Positions 1-7,021 of a stretch of 11,794 bases of DNA are shown here, in pieces. The position numbers and the translations under genes were made by a program. The notes under the pieces are model-generated. The model made no database searches. It had not been told where the DNA came from and was given only the letters and a program-made list of their open reading frames with translations. Position 1 is the stretch's first letter. The number at the start of each line of letters is the position of its first letter. Origin of the DNA: Mesorhizobium sp. (GTDB lineage: Bacteria; Pseudomonadota; Alphaproteobacteria; Rhizobiales; Rhizobiaceae); NCBI GenBank assembly GCA_019509685.1, contig JAEKLU010000228.1:1-11794 (forward strand), written 5' to 3'.

Positions 1-1146
1 GTCGACCTTGAGCGGCGTGCCCGGCTCGCAATGCGCAAAGGCCGTGGTCATGGCGACCGGGCATAGCAGCGCGTCATAGTTTTCAAAGAACTGATCCCAG
101 GCGAGGATGGATCTGTCCCGGCGCGCGAGCGCCTCGAACCAGCGCGAGACGGGTGTCGGCTCGTCCGGCGGTTCGGGTTGCGCGGCCTCCATCATCATGC
201 CGATCAGCGCGCCGCCCTGGGCAAGATCGTCGTGCAGATCGAGCTTGGGCAGTTTGACTTCCTCGACGACGGCGTCGGCGGATTGAAGCTGCCTCGCGAG
301 ATTCTCGGCCGCGGCGCTGATATCGTCAGCCACCGGAAAGCCCGGGAAGGACGGCGCAAAGGCGATGCGAACCGTCTTGAGGTCAAGCTTCGGCATAGCC
401 TCGACCGGCACCGGCGCAAGATCGGTGTCCGCTCCATCCGGTCCGGCAATGATGCGATAGATCAACGCCAAATCGTCCACGCTGCGCGCCAGCGGGCCAA
501 GGCAGGACATCAGCCGCACGCTGCGCGCAGTGCCGCCCGGATCCGGGAAGGCGCCGGCCAGCGAGATACGATGCTCGGTCGGCTTCAATCCGTAGACGCC
601 GCAGAAAGCAGCCGGTAGCCGGATCGAATCCTGCAAGTCGGTGCCGACATCGAATGGCGTCATGCCGGCCGCGACCGCCGCTGCCGCGCCGCCGCTCGAG
701 CCGCCCGATGTGCGCGAGAGATCCCACGGATTGCTGGTACGGCCGAACAGCGGATTGTTCGACTGCCAGTCGCTCAGCATGGTCGCTACATTGGTTTTGC
801 CGATCAGAATGGCGCCGGCTGCCTTCAGCCTGGCAACGAGCGGACTGTCGGCTTTCGCGACGTAGTCGGCGAACGGTGGGAAGCCGACCGTGGTCCTCAA
901 GCCTGCCGTCTCGTGCATGTCCTTCAGCGTGAAGGGCACGCCATGCAGCGGGCCGCGCGCCTGCGCCGCGTCGGCCTTTGTTGCACGTTCGCGGGCGCCT
1001 TCGCGGTCGAGATTGACGACCGCGTTGACGGCTTCGTTGTGCCGGTCGATCTGCGCCAACTGCGCGTCCAACGCTTCAACGGCGGAAACCTTTCGCGCCG
1101 CGATTGCGGCGGCGAGGTCGATGGTCGAGGAGAAGACGGGGTCCAT
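1..1146 (-). CDS. amidase signature family hydrolase (3' end outside window)
   Basis: The reading frame starts at ATG 1146 (SD-like GGAG about 8 nt upstream) and stays open to the left edge, giving 382 residues; family members are usually 450-500, so the C-terminus is missing. It is an amidase-signature enzyme, which hydrolyses C-N bonds of amides with a Ser-cisSer-Lys triad. Lys75 lies in TLKD and Ser150 opens SSGG within SGGSSGG. Ser174 lies in TDLQDSIRLPAAFCG, and the 24-residue spacing from Ser150 matches that in FAAH-type enzymes. The following YGLKPT and the late WDQFFENYDALLCPV block are also typical. Odd point: the usual Gly-Gly before the nucleophilic Ser is Gln-Asp here. The substrate cannot be told. 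The frame is clean, so I read it as an intact gene cut by the window, separated by 176 bp from the upstream glutamine amidotransferase gene on the same strand. Confidence 0.93.
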   Translation of the reverse strand, partial: MDPVFSSTIDLAAAIAARKVSAVEALDAQLAQIDRHNEAVNAVVNLDREGARERATKADAAQARGPLHGVPFTLKDMHETAGLRTTVGFPPFADYVAKADSPLVARLKAAGAILIGKTNVATMLSDWQSNNPLFGRTSNPWDLSRTSGGSSGGAAAAVAAGMTPFDVGTDLQDSIRLPAAFCGVYGLKPTEHRISLAGAFPDPGGTARSVRLMSCLGPLARSVDDLALIYRIIAGPDGADTDLAPVPVEAMPKLDLKTVRIAFAPSFPGFPVADDISAAAENLARQLQSADAVVEEVKLPKLDLHDDLAQGGALIGMMMEAAQPEPPDEPTPVSRWFEALARRDRSILAWDQFFENYDALLCPVAMTTAFAHCEPGTPLKVD

Positions 1147-1322
1147 GGTCAAAGCTCCGGCTTGGCGGCGCACATTCGATCAAGATGGCGGAAAGCGGCG
1201 CTGCTTCAAGCGGAGTTGAGCATTCGGAGCTTGGTAGTGTTTGATCGAAATTGCGCCGACCGCTGTTGGGTTGGCGCTCCACGACGCCCCCTCTGTCCCG
1301 CGACGCTAGCAGTTGGCCAAAC

Positions 1323-2123
1323 CTAGCCGACCAGCGCCAGCTTTGTCGCGGCCGAAGCAAACGGCCGGATCGTCATGCCATCCCTCGTCATGGCGACAAA
1401 GCTGGCGGGCGGGATTGCCTGCCAGTCGCCGCCTTCGCGGTCGAAGGGTTCCGACACGATGCATCGGCCGCCGCCATTGCGAAACACCGCGGTGTAAAGC
1501 GTCGGGGCATGCTCGTCGGTGGCGTAGCGCACGGCGTTGAGCGCCTGCCCGTCGGAAAAGGCCGCCGTCAGTTTCAAAGCCGGCTCAATGCCGGCTCGGC
1601 GCGAGGCCTCGATGACGCGGGCCGTGGCGCGAGCAACCGCGCCCTGCGGGTCACCGGAAAGACCCTCGTCGATCATGAGGAGAAAAAAGAGTTCGGAATC
1701 GGTGGTGCCCTCGCGCTGGTCGAAGACCTCGTCGGAGAGCGAATTTTCCAGCGCGCGGCGAATTTTCTCGAAGCCGCCGATCTGGCCGTTGTGCATGAAC
1801 GACCAGCGGCCGGAGATGAAGGGATGGCAGTTCATGCGGCTGGTGGCGCCGCCGGTCGAAGCGCGCACATGGGCCAGGAACAGACCTGATTTGATCTGCC
1901 GGCAGAGACTTTTCAGGTTGGGATCCGACCAGGCCGGCAGGATGTCGCGATAAAGGCCGGGCTCGGGCCGGTCGCCGTACCAGGCAAGGCCGAAGCCGTC
2001 GCCATTGGTCGGCGACTTGGCTTCCTGGGCGCAGTGGCTCTGGGCAATCAGCGAGTGGCAGGGCGCGGTGACGATATCTTCGAGGAAGACCGCTTCACCA
2101 AGATAGGCCGCCCACCGGCACAT
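1323..2123 (-). CDS. class II glutamine amidotransferase (YafJ/EgtC-like)
   Basis: This 266-residue protein has the N-terminal nucleophile fold of class II glutamine amidotransferases, which release ammonia from glutamine using Cys2, exposed after removal of Met1. It begins MCRWAAYLG. Family motifs follow: NGDGFGLAWYG (40-50), RAST (88-91), NCHPF (98-102), FMHNGQIGGF (109-118) and GTTDSE (139-144). No synthetase or transferase domain is attached, so it belongs to the stand-alone YafJ-like group, whose physiological substrate is mostly unknown. EgtC of ergothioneine synthesis is a relative, but no egt partner genes are here. It starts 16 bp after the stop of the small DUF6356-like gene, which suggests one operon. 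An inverted repeat (GCTAG 1305-1309, CTAGC 1323-1327) includes the stop codon but has no T-tract, so it is at best a weak terminator. Confidence 0.93.
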   Translation of the reverse strand: MCRWAAYLGEAVFLEDIVTAPCHSLIAQSHCAQEAKSPTNGDGFGLAWYGDRPEPGLYRDILPAWSDPNLKSLCRQIKSGLFLAHVRASTGGATSRMNCHPFISGRWSFMHNGQIGGFEKIRRALENSLSDEVFDQREGTTDSELFFLLMIDEGLSGDPQGAVARATARVIEASRRAGIEPALKLTAAFSDGQALNAVRYATDEHAPTLYTAVFRNGGGRCIVSEPFDREGGDWQAIPPASFVAMTRDGMTIRPFASAATKLALVG

Positions 2124-2139
2124 CGCTTTCCACCATCTA

Positions 2140-2394
2140 TCAGGCGCGATCCATCAGAGCCGAGGGCTCCTTGGCCGCGTGTGAGCCTCTGTTGTGCGTG
2201 CGCTCATAGAGTTCGCGAACGATTCGGCTGGCCGTAGTCTCAAACAGAAACGGCAAGAAAGCGTGAACGAGCGCGGCGCCGGCGGCCATCGACAGGCGCG
2301 AGCAGAACCAGGCGGCAAAAGCCATGTGGCCGAAATAGGTCTCGCCGACCTTCTCCGGGTGCGACGTGAAGAGTGCGCTAAACCTGGTCGTCAT
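2140..2394 (-). CDS. small DUF6356-like protein
   Basis: This is an 84-residue protein starting at ATG 2394, behind a strong SD (GGAGGG, 6 nt before the start). The frame is open further upstream to 2499, but the SD and the family-like start MTTRFSALFTSHP favour this shorter form. The core SHPEKVGETYFGHMAFA, followed by a hydrophobic stretch at about 22-50 (ending LVHAFLPFLFETTASR) and a basic tail, resembles the DUF6356 family of small alphaproteobacterial proteins as I recall it. The hydrophobic part suggests one or two membrane segments. Function is unknown. It lies upstream of the glutamine amidotransferase gene with a 16-bp gap and is divergent from the Lrp-type regulator, which could therefore control it. 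Confidence 0.8.
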   Translation of the reverse strand: MTTRFSALFTSHPEKVGETYFGHMAFAAWFCSRLSMAAGAALVHAFLPFLFETTASRIVRELYERTHNRGSHAAKEPSALMDRA

Positions 2395-2447
2395 GGTGAT
2401 CCCTCCTGCCGGGATAAGCCCCGATAGTGAGTATCGTGCCACGGCGT

Positions 2448-2507
2448 TTGGGTTCATTGATCCCAATTTATCCTTGCTTTTGGCACTTCCATGGGACATT
2501 TATCCCA
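2448..2507. promoter_or_regulatory. paired palindromes in the divergent promoter region (candidate Lrp-type operator)
   Basis: Two similar palindromes lie in the 115-bp divergent intergenic region. The first is TTGGG-N9-CCCAA (2448-2466) and the second is TGGGA-N6-TCCCA (2492-2507). Their centres are about 42 bp apart, close to four helical turns, and they share the direct repeats ATCCCAAT (2460, 2502) and ATTTATCC (2466, 2498). The second ends two bases before the regulator's ATG, where an SD would normally be. Lrp/AsnC proteins typically bind several helically phased sites at their own promoters, so autoregulation and control of the divergent operon is a reasonable inference, not a demonstrated fact. 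Confidence 0.45.
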
Positions 2508-2509
2508 AT

Positions 2510-2980
2510 ATGGCGCTTGAGATCGATGAAATCGACCGAAGATTGCTGGCCGAATTGCAACGCGACGGCACACTCTCCGTCGACCAGCTGTCGGAACGGG
2601 TGGCGCTGTCGCGCAATGCGTGCTGGCGCCGCGTCAAGCGGTTGGAAGAGGATGGCGTGATCACCGGCCGCGTCGCACTGGTCGATGCCGACAAGCTTGG
2701 GATCGGGCTCTCCGTCTTCATCCTGATCCGCACCTCCAACCACGATCCGGACTGGCTGCAGAAATTCCGCGCGGCGGTGACCGGATTTGCCGAGATCACC
2801 GGCGTCTATCGGATGTCGGGCGATCTCGACTATGTGCTCCGCGCCCGTGTTGCCGACGTCAAAGCCTATGACCGGCTCTACCAGCGGCTGATCGCCAAGG
2901 TCGCGCTATCGGATGTCTCGGCCTCCTTCGTCATGGAGGAGATCAAGGAGACGACGGTGGTGCCGGTGGAACTGCGCTGA
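2510..2980 (+). CDS. Lrp/AsnC family transcriptional regulator
   Basis: This is a 156-residue protein of normal Lrp/AsnC length. The N-terminal winged helix-turn-helix spans about residues 5-55: IDEIDRRLLAELQRDG, then LSVDQLSERVALSRNACWRRVKRLEEDGVI, with the recognition helix near 34-45. The C-terminal RAM ligand-binding and oligomerisation domain follows (about 64-150), including ITGVYRMSGDLDYVL (96-110). The family usually senses amino acids and binds DNA as octamers. I chose ATG 2510 because MALEIDEID is the normal N-terminus; the frame is open back to 2366 but that extension looks non-coding. There is no clear SD before this start, because a palindrome occupies the position. It is divergent from the DUF6356/amidotransferase pair. 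A long palindromic repeat begins within its stop codon. Confidence 0.95.
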   Translation: MALEIDEIDRRLLAELQRDGTLSVDQLSERVALSRNACWRRVKRLEEDGVITGRVALVDADKLGIGLSVFILIRTSNHDPDWLQKFRAAVTGFAEITGVYRMSGDLDYVLRARVADVKAYDRLYQRLIAKVALSDVSASFVMEEIKETTVVPVELR

Positions 2981-3122
2981 GGTATGGTGACATTCAGGTC
3001 AGGCCGAGTCGAAAACGACGGGTTTCGAGAACCGGAGCGGAGCGTACTTAACGTACGTGAGCACCGGAAGCGCAGAAACCCGGCGTTTGCAGGCCGGCAT
3101 CACCTGAATGTCACCATACCTC
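2979..3122. repeat. 144-bp palindromic intergenic repeat with perfect 21-bp ends (RIME/MITE-like)
   Basis: The outer arms 2979-2999 and 3102-3122 are perfect 21-bp inverted repeats (core GGTATGGTGACATTCAGG). The interior is an imperfect palindrome: CGGGTTTC on the left faces GAAACCCG on the right, CCGGAGC faces a CACCGG-containing segment, and GTAC-TTAAC-GTAC is at the tip. The single strand would fold into a long hairpin. Rhizobial genomes carry many such elements (RIME-like); I cannot assign the family by name. The left arm begins inside the TGA stop of the Lrp-type gene, so the element could also act as its transcription terminator. No second copy occurs in this window. Confidence 0.85.
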
Positions 3123-3209
3123 GGGTCATCGTGACGCCGTAAAGAAAGGCGTTGATAGACTTGCGCGCGAATTGACCGAATCGCCGTTTGCGCCGATAGG
3201 ATCGATTTT

Positions 3210-3695
3210 ATGCGCGCAGCCCTCCAGAATTCCTCCGTCATCGGCCCGACTGTCGGCTTCGTCAGGTTGCCGCACGGAGACGGCCTTCCCCTCCCCGCTT
3301 ATGAGAGCCCCGGCGCCGCCGGCATGGATTTGCGGGCTGCGGTGCCGGAAGACAGGCCGCTGCTGATCCTGCCGGGAAAACGCGCGCTGGTGCCGACCGG
3401 GCTGGTCATGGAAATTCCGGAAGGCATGGAAGGCCAGGTCCGGCCGCGTTCCGGCCTCGCCTTCAAGCACGGCCTCACCGTGCTCAACGCCCCCGGCACC
3501 GTCGACAGCGACTATCGCGGCGAAGTGAAGGTGCTGCTGATCAATCTCGGCGACGAGGATTTCGCGGTGACGCGCGGCATGCGCATCGCCCAGATCGTCT
3601 TCGCCGCGGTGGCGCAGGTGGCCAGCGAGGAACGCGCGCTCGCCGGCGGCACGACGCGCGGCGCCGGCGGTTTCGGGTCTACCGGCACGGCCTGA
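3210..3695 (+). CDS. dut: deoxyuridine 5'-triphosphate nucleotidohydrolase (dUTPase)
   Basis: This is trimeric dUTPase, which hydrolyses dUTP to dUMP and pyrophosphate, keeping uracil out of DNA and supplying dUMP for thymidylate synthesis. It is 161 residues, slightly longer than typical bacterial forms. All five family motifs are present in order: AGMDLRA (37-43), PRSGLA (79-84), [11 protein letters not shown] (96-106, with catalytic Asp99), [10 protein letters not shown] (122-131) and the C-terminal P-loop-like [10 protein letters not shown] (150-159). The start at ATG 3210 has a weak SD-like AGGA upstream. A loose rhizobial-type promoter (ATTGAC 3171, 17-bp spacer, CGATAG 3194) would give a very short leader, so it is uncertain. 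The stop TGA shares its last base with the ATG of the next gene, indicating translational coupling. In many alphaproteobacteria dut lies next to coaBC; that neighbour is absent here. Confidence 0.97.
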   Translation: MRAALQNSSVIGPTVGFVRLPHGDGLPLPAYESPGAAGMDLRAAVPEDRPLLILPGKRALVPTGLVMEIPEGMEGQVRPRSGLAFKHGLTVLNAPGTVDSDYRGEVKVLLINLGDEDFAVTRGMRIAQIVFAAVAQVASEERALAGGTTRGAGGFGSTGTA

Positions 3696-4354
3696 TGCAA
3701 GTCCCAAAACTGGTTATCTTCGATTGCGACGGGGTTCTGGTCGATACCGAGAACCTTGCCAACAGACGCCTCGCCGAATGGCTGAGCGCGGCCGGCTTCG
3801 CGACGACCTTCGAATATTGCCGTAAGCATTTTTCCGGCCGCAGCATGGTCTCGGTGCAGAAAGAGATCGAAGCGGCGACCGACGTCAGGCTGGGTGCCGA
3901 CTTCGTCGAACGCTGGAACGCCGGATTGCCGGATCTGTTCGCGCATGGCGTCGAAGCGATCCCTTATGTCCGGGATTTCGTCGAAATTGTCCGACGCGCG
4001 GGCATCGCCTATTGCGTCGCCTCTTCGGCTCGGGTGTCGAAGATGCACATCACGCTTGGCCAGACCGGGCTGTTGCCGCTGTTCGAGCACGCGATGTTCT
4101 CCTCGACCATGGTTTCGCGCGGCAAGCCGTTTCCGGATCTGTTCCTTCACGCTGCAAAGACGATGGGCTTCGCACCGGACCAGTGCATCGTCATCGAGGA
4201 CAGCGTCGCCGGCACCGAGGCCGGTATCGCCGCCGGCATGCGGGTGTTTTCCTACCATGCCGATCCGCTTTCGGATCGCGATGGCCTGGCGGCGGCCGGC
4301 GGCATCCTGTTCGACGATATGCGCGAACTGGCAGCGCTGGTCCCGATCCGCTGA
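3695..4354 (+). CDS. HAD superfamily hydrolase, subfamily IA (beta-phosphoglucomutase/phosphatase-like)
   Basis: This is a 219-residue HAD hydrolase. Motif I is FDCDGVLVD, with nucleophile Asp10 and acid/base Asp12. A helical cap domain spans about 17-85. Motif II is the Ser in CVASSA (near 110), motif III is Lys144 in RGKPFPD, and motif IV is IEDSVAG with Glu168 and Asp169 for Mg2+. The cap type and the KPFPD and EDSVAG forms are typical of phosphatases and mutases acting on small sugar phosphates, related to beta-phosphoglucomutase and to YieH-like 6-phosphogluconate phosphatase. The substrate cannot be decided from sequence. Its ATG overlaps the dut stop by one base, so the two are almost certainly co-translated. 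This may reflect operon convenience rather than a shared pathway. Confidence 0.93.
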   Translation: MQVPKLVIFDCDGVLVDTENLANRRLAEWLSAAGFATTFEYCRKHFSGRSMVSVQKEIEAATDVRLGADFVERWNAGLPDLFAHGVEAIPYVRDFVEIVRRAGIAYCVASSARVSKMHITLGQTGLLPLFEHAMFSSTMVSRGKPFPDLFLHAAKTMGFAPDQCIVIEDSVAGTEAGIAAGMRVFSYHADPLSDRDGLAAAGGILFDDMRELAALVPIR

Positions 4355-4395
4355 TTTTCCGCAACCTGATACCAGGCTGGACCGCTTAAGGCGCT

Positions 4396-5328
4396 ATGAT
4401 AGGCTCCGCGCGCGTCAGATCGAGCCGCCTCATGCCAATGATCCTCTTCCGTCTTATCCTTGCTGTGACGCTGCTGCCGTTCCTGGCTGGCGTGGCCGGC
4501 GCACAAGCCTTGAGCTTTCCCGAAATCGGCAGCGCGCTGCCCGGCCGTACCGATGTCACCTATCTCGACCTGGCCAGGATGGTCATCCCCGATCTGGCTG
4601 TCGGCAAGGATGGCCTGTACCAGGGCGGATCGCCGATCGAAATGCGCGACATAGGAGGGCCCGATAGCGGCGATGCGCCACCCGAAGCGTCGAGCCTTTC
4701 CATCGTCGAGGCACTTCCCATCGAGGCCGGCGGCAAGGAGCGGCTGGCGCTCCTGTTCGACCTCGGCTCCTTCGCCGACGGCGCCCAAGGCTATGCGGTG
4801 CTGGCGCTCTATGACGTCACGGCCAAGCCCAAGCTGCTCGATGCGGCCAATGTTGCGGTCGACCGTGAGACCTACTTCCAGAAGCCGGGCAAGCTTTCGG
4901 TCGGTGCCGGCGACGACATACTGATAACGACCAGCTCGCATTCCAATTCGAACCAGAACTATGTGATCGCATCGCTGATCATGGTCGCCAAGGACAAGTT
5001 CAAGCTGATCGACGTGATCTACATGCTGGACGAGCACGTCTGCGCCTATAGCAGGACACAGGAAGTGACCTTGAAAGCCGTCGCCGATGGGCAACGCTAC
5101 ACTGCCATCAAGGCGACCGTGACCGACGCCACGGGGCCGACCGGCGATCCCTGCGACGAGCCGCCGCCAAAAGTCGCGTCGCGCCAGATCTCCGTCACCT
5201 ACCGCTGGAAGCAAGACGCAGTCGCGCTACATCAAGGACTCCAAGGCATTCGAGAAATTGTCAGCAGACAACACCAAACGCTTCTGAACCAACCGCATTC
5301 GTTTGCCCGACCCGGACGGCCGCGATAG
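4396..5328 (+). CDS. exported protein of unknown function, apparent frameshift near 3' end
   Basis: I do not recognise the family. An N-terminal signal peptide is clear: a basic n-region (several Arg in residues 6-19), a hydrophobic core ILAVTLLPFLAGVAG, and a likely cleavage after AQA near residue 38. The product is thus probably periplasmic. The frame used starts at ATG 4396 (weak AAGG SD); ATG 4432 would also leave a complete signal peptide. The mature part is acidic with no further membrane segment. Cysteines at about 216 (HVCAYS) and 253 (GDPCDEP) could form a disulfide. The open frame gives 310 residues, but its last about 35, after VTYRWKQDA, look non-native. A one-base shift near 5221 restores SRYIKDSKAFEK and an ending DNTKRF with stop TGA at 5285-5287. 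See the finding. Confidence 0.8.
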   Translation: MIGSARVRSSRLMPMILFRLILAVTLLPFLAGVAGAQALSFPEIGSALPGRTDVTYLDLARMVIPDLAVGKDGLYQGGSPIEMRDIGGPDSGDAPPEASSLSIVEALPIEAGGKERLALLFDLGSFADGAQGYAVLALYDVTAKPKLLDAANVAVDRETYFQKPGKLSVGAGDDILITTSSHSNSNQNYVIASLIMVAKDKFKLIDVIYMLDEHVCAYSRTQEVTLKAVADGQRYTAIKATVTDATGPTGDPCDEPPPKVASRQISVTYRWKQDAVALHQGLQGIREIVSRQHQTLLNQPHSFARPGRPR

Positions 5329-5365
5329 ATTTCCCGCACGACCCGCTCATGATTGAGGACCCGCC

Positions 5366-6163
5366 ATGGACAAGGGCAAGATCTTTCGCGACCTGCATCT
5401 CTCCACCTTCGTCATGCCGAACCCCTGGGATGTCGGCACGACCAAGCTTCTGGCCTCCTTCGGTTTCAAGGCGCTGGCGACGACCAGCGCCGGCTTCGCC
5501 TTCTCGCGCGGCCTGCCGGACGGCGCGGTGACCTTCGACGCCATGATCCATCATTGCCGCGAGGTGACGGCGGCAACCAGCCTGCCGGTCTCGGCCGACC
5601 TTGAAAAAGGCAAGGGAGACAGCGCCGAGCAGGCGGCGGAGACCATCTTCGCGGCGCAAGCGGCCGGCCTCGCCGGCTGCTCGATCGAGGACCATACGGG
5701 CGATCCTGACAACCCGATCTACGACTTCTCGCATGCGGTCGAGCGGGTCGCCGCGGCGGCTGAAGCGGCACGGGCGCTCAAGCACGATTTCGTCTTCACC
5801 GCGCGGGCCGAGAATTTTCTTTGGGGTAAGAAAGATCTCGACGACACGATCAAGCGGCTGCAGGCCTTCGAGAAGGCCGGCGCCGATGTGCTTTACGCGC
5901 CGGGGCTGAGCGATGTCGAGACCATCCGCACCGTGTGTTCGTCTGTCGGCAAGCCGGTCAATGTCATGGCGCTGCCCGGCTTCACCATCGCCGATCTCGC
6001 CATGGCCGGCATCAAGCGCATCTCGCTCGGGCCGTGGCTGACCAACTTCGCCTATGGCATGCTGGAGACGGCGGCGCGCGAAATCCAGCAGGACGGCACA
6101 TTCGGCTTCACCCGCGCCGCGATGCCGTTCAGCAAGCTGCAGGCGCTGTTTCGTGAATCCTAA
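5366..6163 (+). CDS. isocitrate lyase/phosphoenolpyruvate mutase superfamily enzyme
   Basis: This 265-residue TIM-barrel protein belongs to the ICL/PEPM superfamily, whose members make or break C-C or C-P bonds next to a carboxylate with Mg2+. Visible signatures are NPWDVGTTKLL (19-29), ALATTSAGFAFSRG (36-49), the Mg-binding region VSADLEKGKGD (75-85, with Asp78 and Glu80), GCSIEDHTG (104-112), FVFTARAENFLWG (142-154, with Arg147) and the C-terminal GIKRISLGPW (215-224). The catalytic KRCGH-type loop of isocitrate and methylisocitrate lyases is missing; HTGDPDNPIYDF occupies that place. It is therefore unlikely to be AceA or PrpB and more likely belongs to the oxaloacetate-hydrolase/uncharacterised branch. 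The start ATG 5366 has a good SD (GAGG, 7 nt before). It follows the exported-protein gene on the same strand. Confidence 0.92.
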   Translation: MDKGKIFRDLHLSTFVMPNPWDVGTTKLLASFGFKALATTSAGFAFSRGLPDGAVTFDAMIHHCREVTAATSLPVSADLEKGKGDSAEQAAETIFAAQAAGLAGCSIEDHTGDPDNPIYDFSHAVERVAAAAEAARALKHDFVFTARAENFLWGKKDLDDTIKRLQAFEKAGADVLYAPGLSDVETIRTVCSSVGKPVNVMALPGFTIADLAMAGIKRISLGPWLTNFAYGMLETAAREIQQDGTFGFTRAAMPFSKLQALFRES

Positions 6164-6176
6164 GCTTGGGGACCGC

Positions 6177-6197
6177 GCATGACGAACAAGGTCATGC
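6177..6197. terminator. hairpin between convergent genes
   Basis: A perfect 7-bp inverted repeat, GCATGAC (6177-6183) and GTCATGC (6191-6197), encloses a 7-nt loop in the 28-bp gap between two convergent genes. It overlaps the TGA of the leftward EI24-like gene. It lacks a T-tract on either side, so a role in bidirectional termination or 3'-end stability is only possible. Confidence 0.3.
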
Positions 6198-6887
6198 CCG
6201 CTCCCGCGCCGAGACCGCCTTGTGCAGATGCACCATCATGGCCGCGGCAAAGAGCGGCGTGAGCAGGTTGATGAGCGGCACGGCCAGGAAGACGGCGATG
6301 ACAAGTCCGGCCAGAAAAACCGTGCCGGCATATTTGCGGCGCAGCGCCTTGGCCTCGGCCTCCGAGCGAAAACGCATGGCGGCGAATTCGAAGAACTCGC
6401 GCCCAAGCAGATAGCCGTTGACGACGAAGAAGGCGGCGATGTTGACACCGGGCACCAGAAGCAGCAGCAGCGCGACGATGTTGCCGAGGATGACGACGCC
6501 GAAGAACTTTATCGCCAGCACCAGCGAGCGCAGCGCCGGCAAGGGCCGGCCTGGCGGGTCGTTGGGGTAGTCCGTGCGCTCGACGACGGCGGCGACGTCG
6601 TCGAGGAACAGGCCGGCGATGATCGCGGTGACCGGCGCGACGAGCAGGGCCATGCCGATCGCCAGGATGATGCCGGCGACGATCGCGCCCAGCCATCCGG
6701 CCCAGGCGGGCAGTCCAGGCAACAATGCCTCGAGCCAAGGCCAGGCCAGCCATCCGAGCAGGCTCTCAATGCCAAACCAGAGCGCCACCAGTGCCAGCAA
6801 CGTCAGGCCCAGGGTCTTGACGAAGACCGAGCGGAACTCAGGCGAAAACAACTGGCTGGCGGCGGCGCGGGCAGCGTCTGGGATCAC
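6192..6887 (-). CDS. EI24 domain / CysZ-like inner-membrane protein
   Basis: This 231-residue integral membrane protein of the EI24/CysZ (former DUF540) group starts at GTG 6887; no good SD or nearby ATG is seen. Hydrophobic segments lie at about 24-46, 63-93, 121-152 and 188-212. Family-like features are GLFLDDVAAVVE (92-103), LVPGVNIAAFFVVNGYLLGREFFEFAAMR (144-172, read in two adjoining parts) and the following basic stretch EAEAKALRRKY. Escherichia coli CysZ supports sulfate uptake for cysteine synthesis, but most alphaproteobacterial relatives are untested and no cysteine or sulfate genes are nearby. The sulfate role is therefore only a family hint. It converges with the ICL/PEPM-like gene and lies downstream of the EamA exporter on the same strand, about 157 bp apart. 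Confidence 0.88.
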   Translation of the reverse strand: MIPDAARAAASQLFSPEFRSVFVKTLGLTLLALVALWFGIESLLGWLAWPWLEALLPGLPAWAGWLGAIVAGIILAIGMALLVAPVTAIIAGLFLDDVAAVVERTDYPNDPPGRPLPALRSLVLAIKFFGVVILGNIVALLLLLVPGVNIAAFFVVNGYLLGREFFEFAAMRFRSEAEAKALRRKYAGTVFLAGLVIAVFLAVPLINLLTPLFAAAMMVHLHKAVSARERA

Positions 6888-7021
6888 GTCAGGTCCAAAC
6901 TTTCATCGAGAAAAGACGCTTCCGAGATAGGCGCCGTCAGAGACCAGCGCAACTGTTACGCCAGCCTGGAATGGTTCACCGTTCCGACGAAGCGGTCAAC
7001 CATACCATCTCATCTCTTGAC

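Noticed and set aside
2366..2509. N-terminal extension of the Lrp-type protein
   Set aside because: It would be read through the divergent promoter and both palindromes, and normal family length and N-terminus fit ATG 2510.
4252..5214. 320-codon open frame antisense to the HAD and exported-protein genes
   Set aside because: Asp/Gly/Arg/His-rich composition typical of a shadow of GC-rich coding DNA; the sense strand has a clear signal peptide and HAD motifs.
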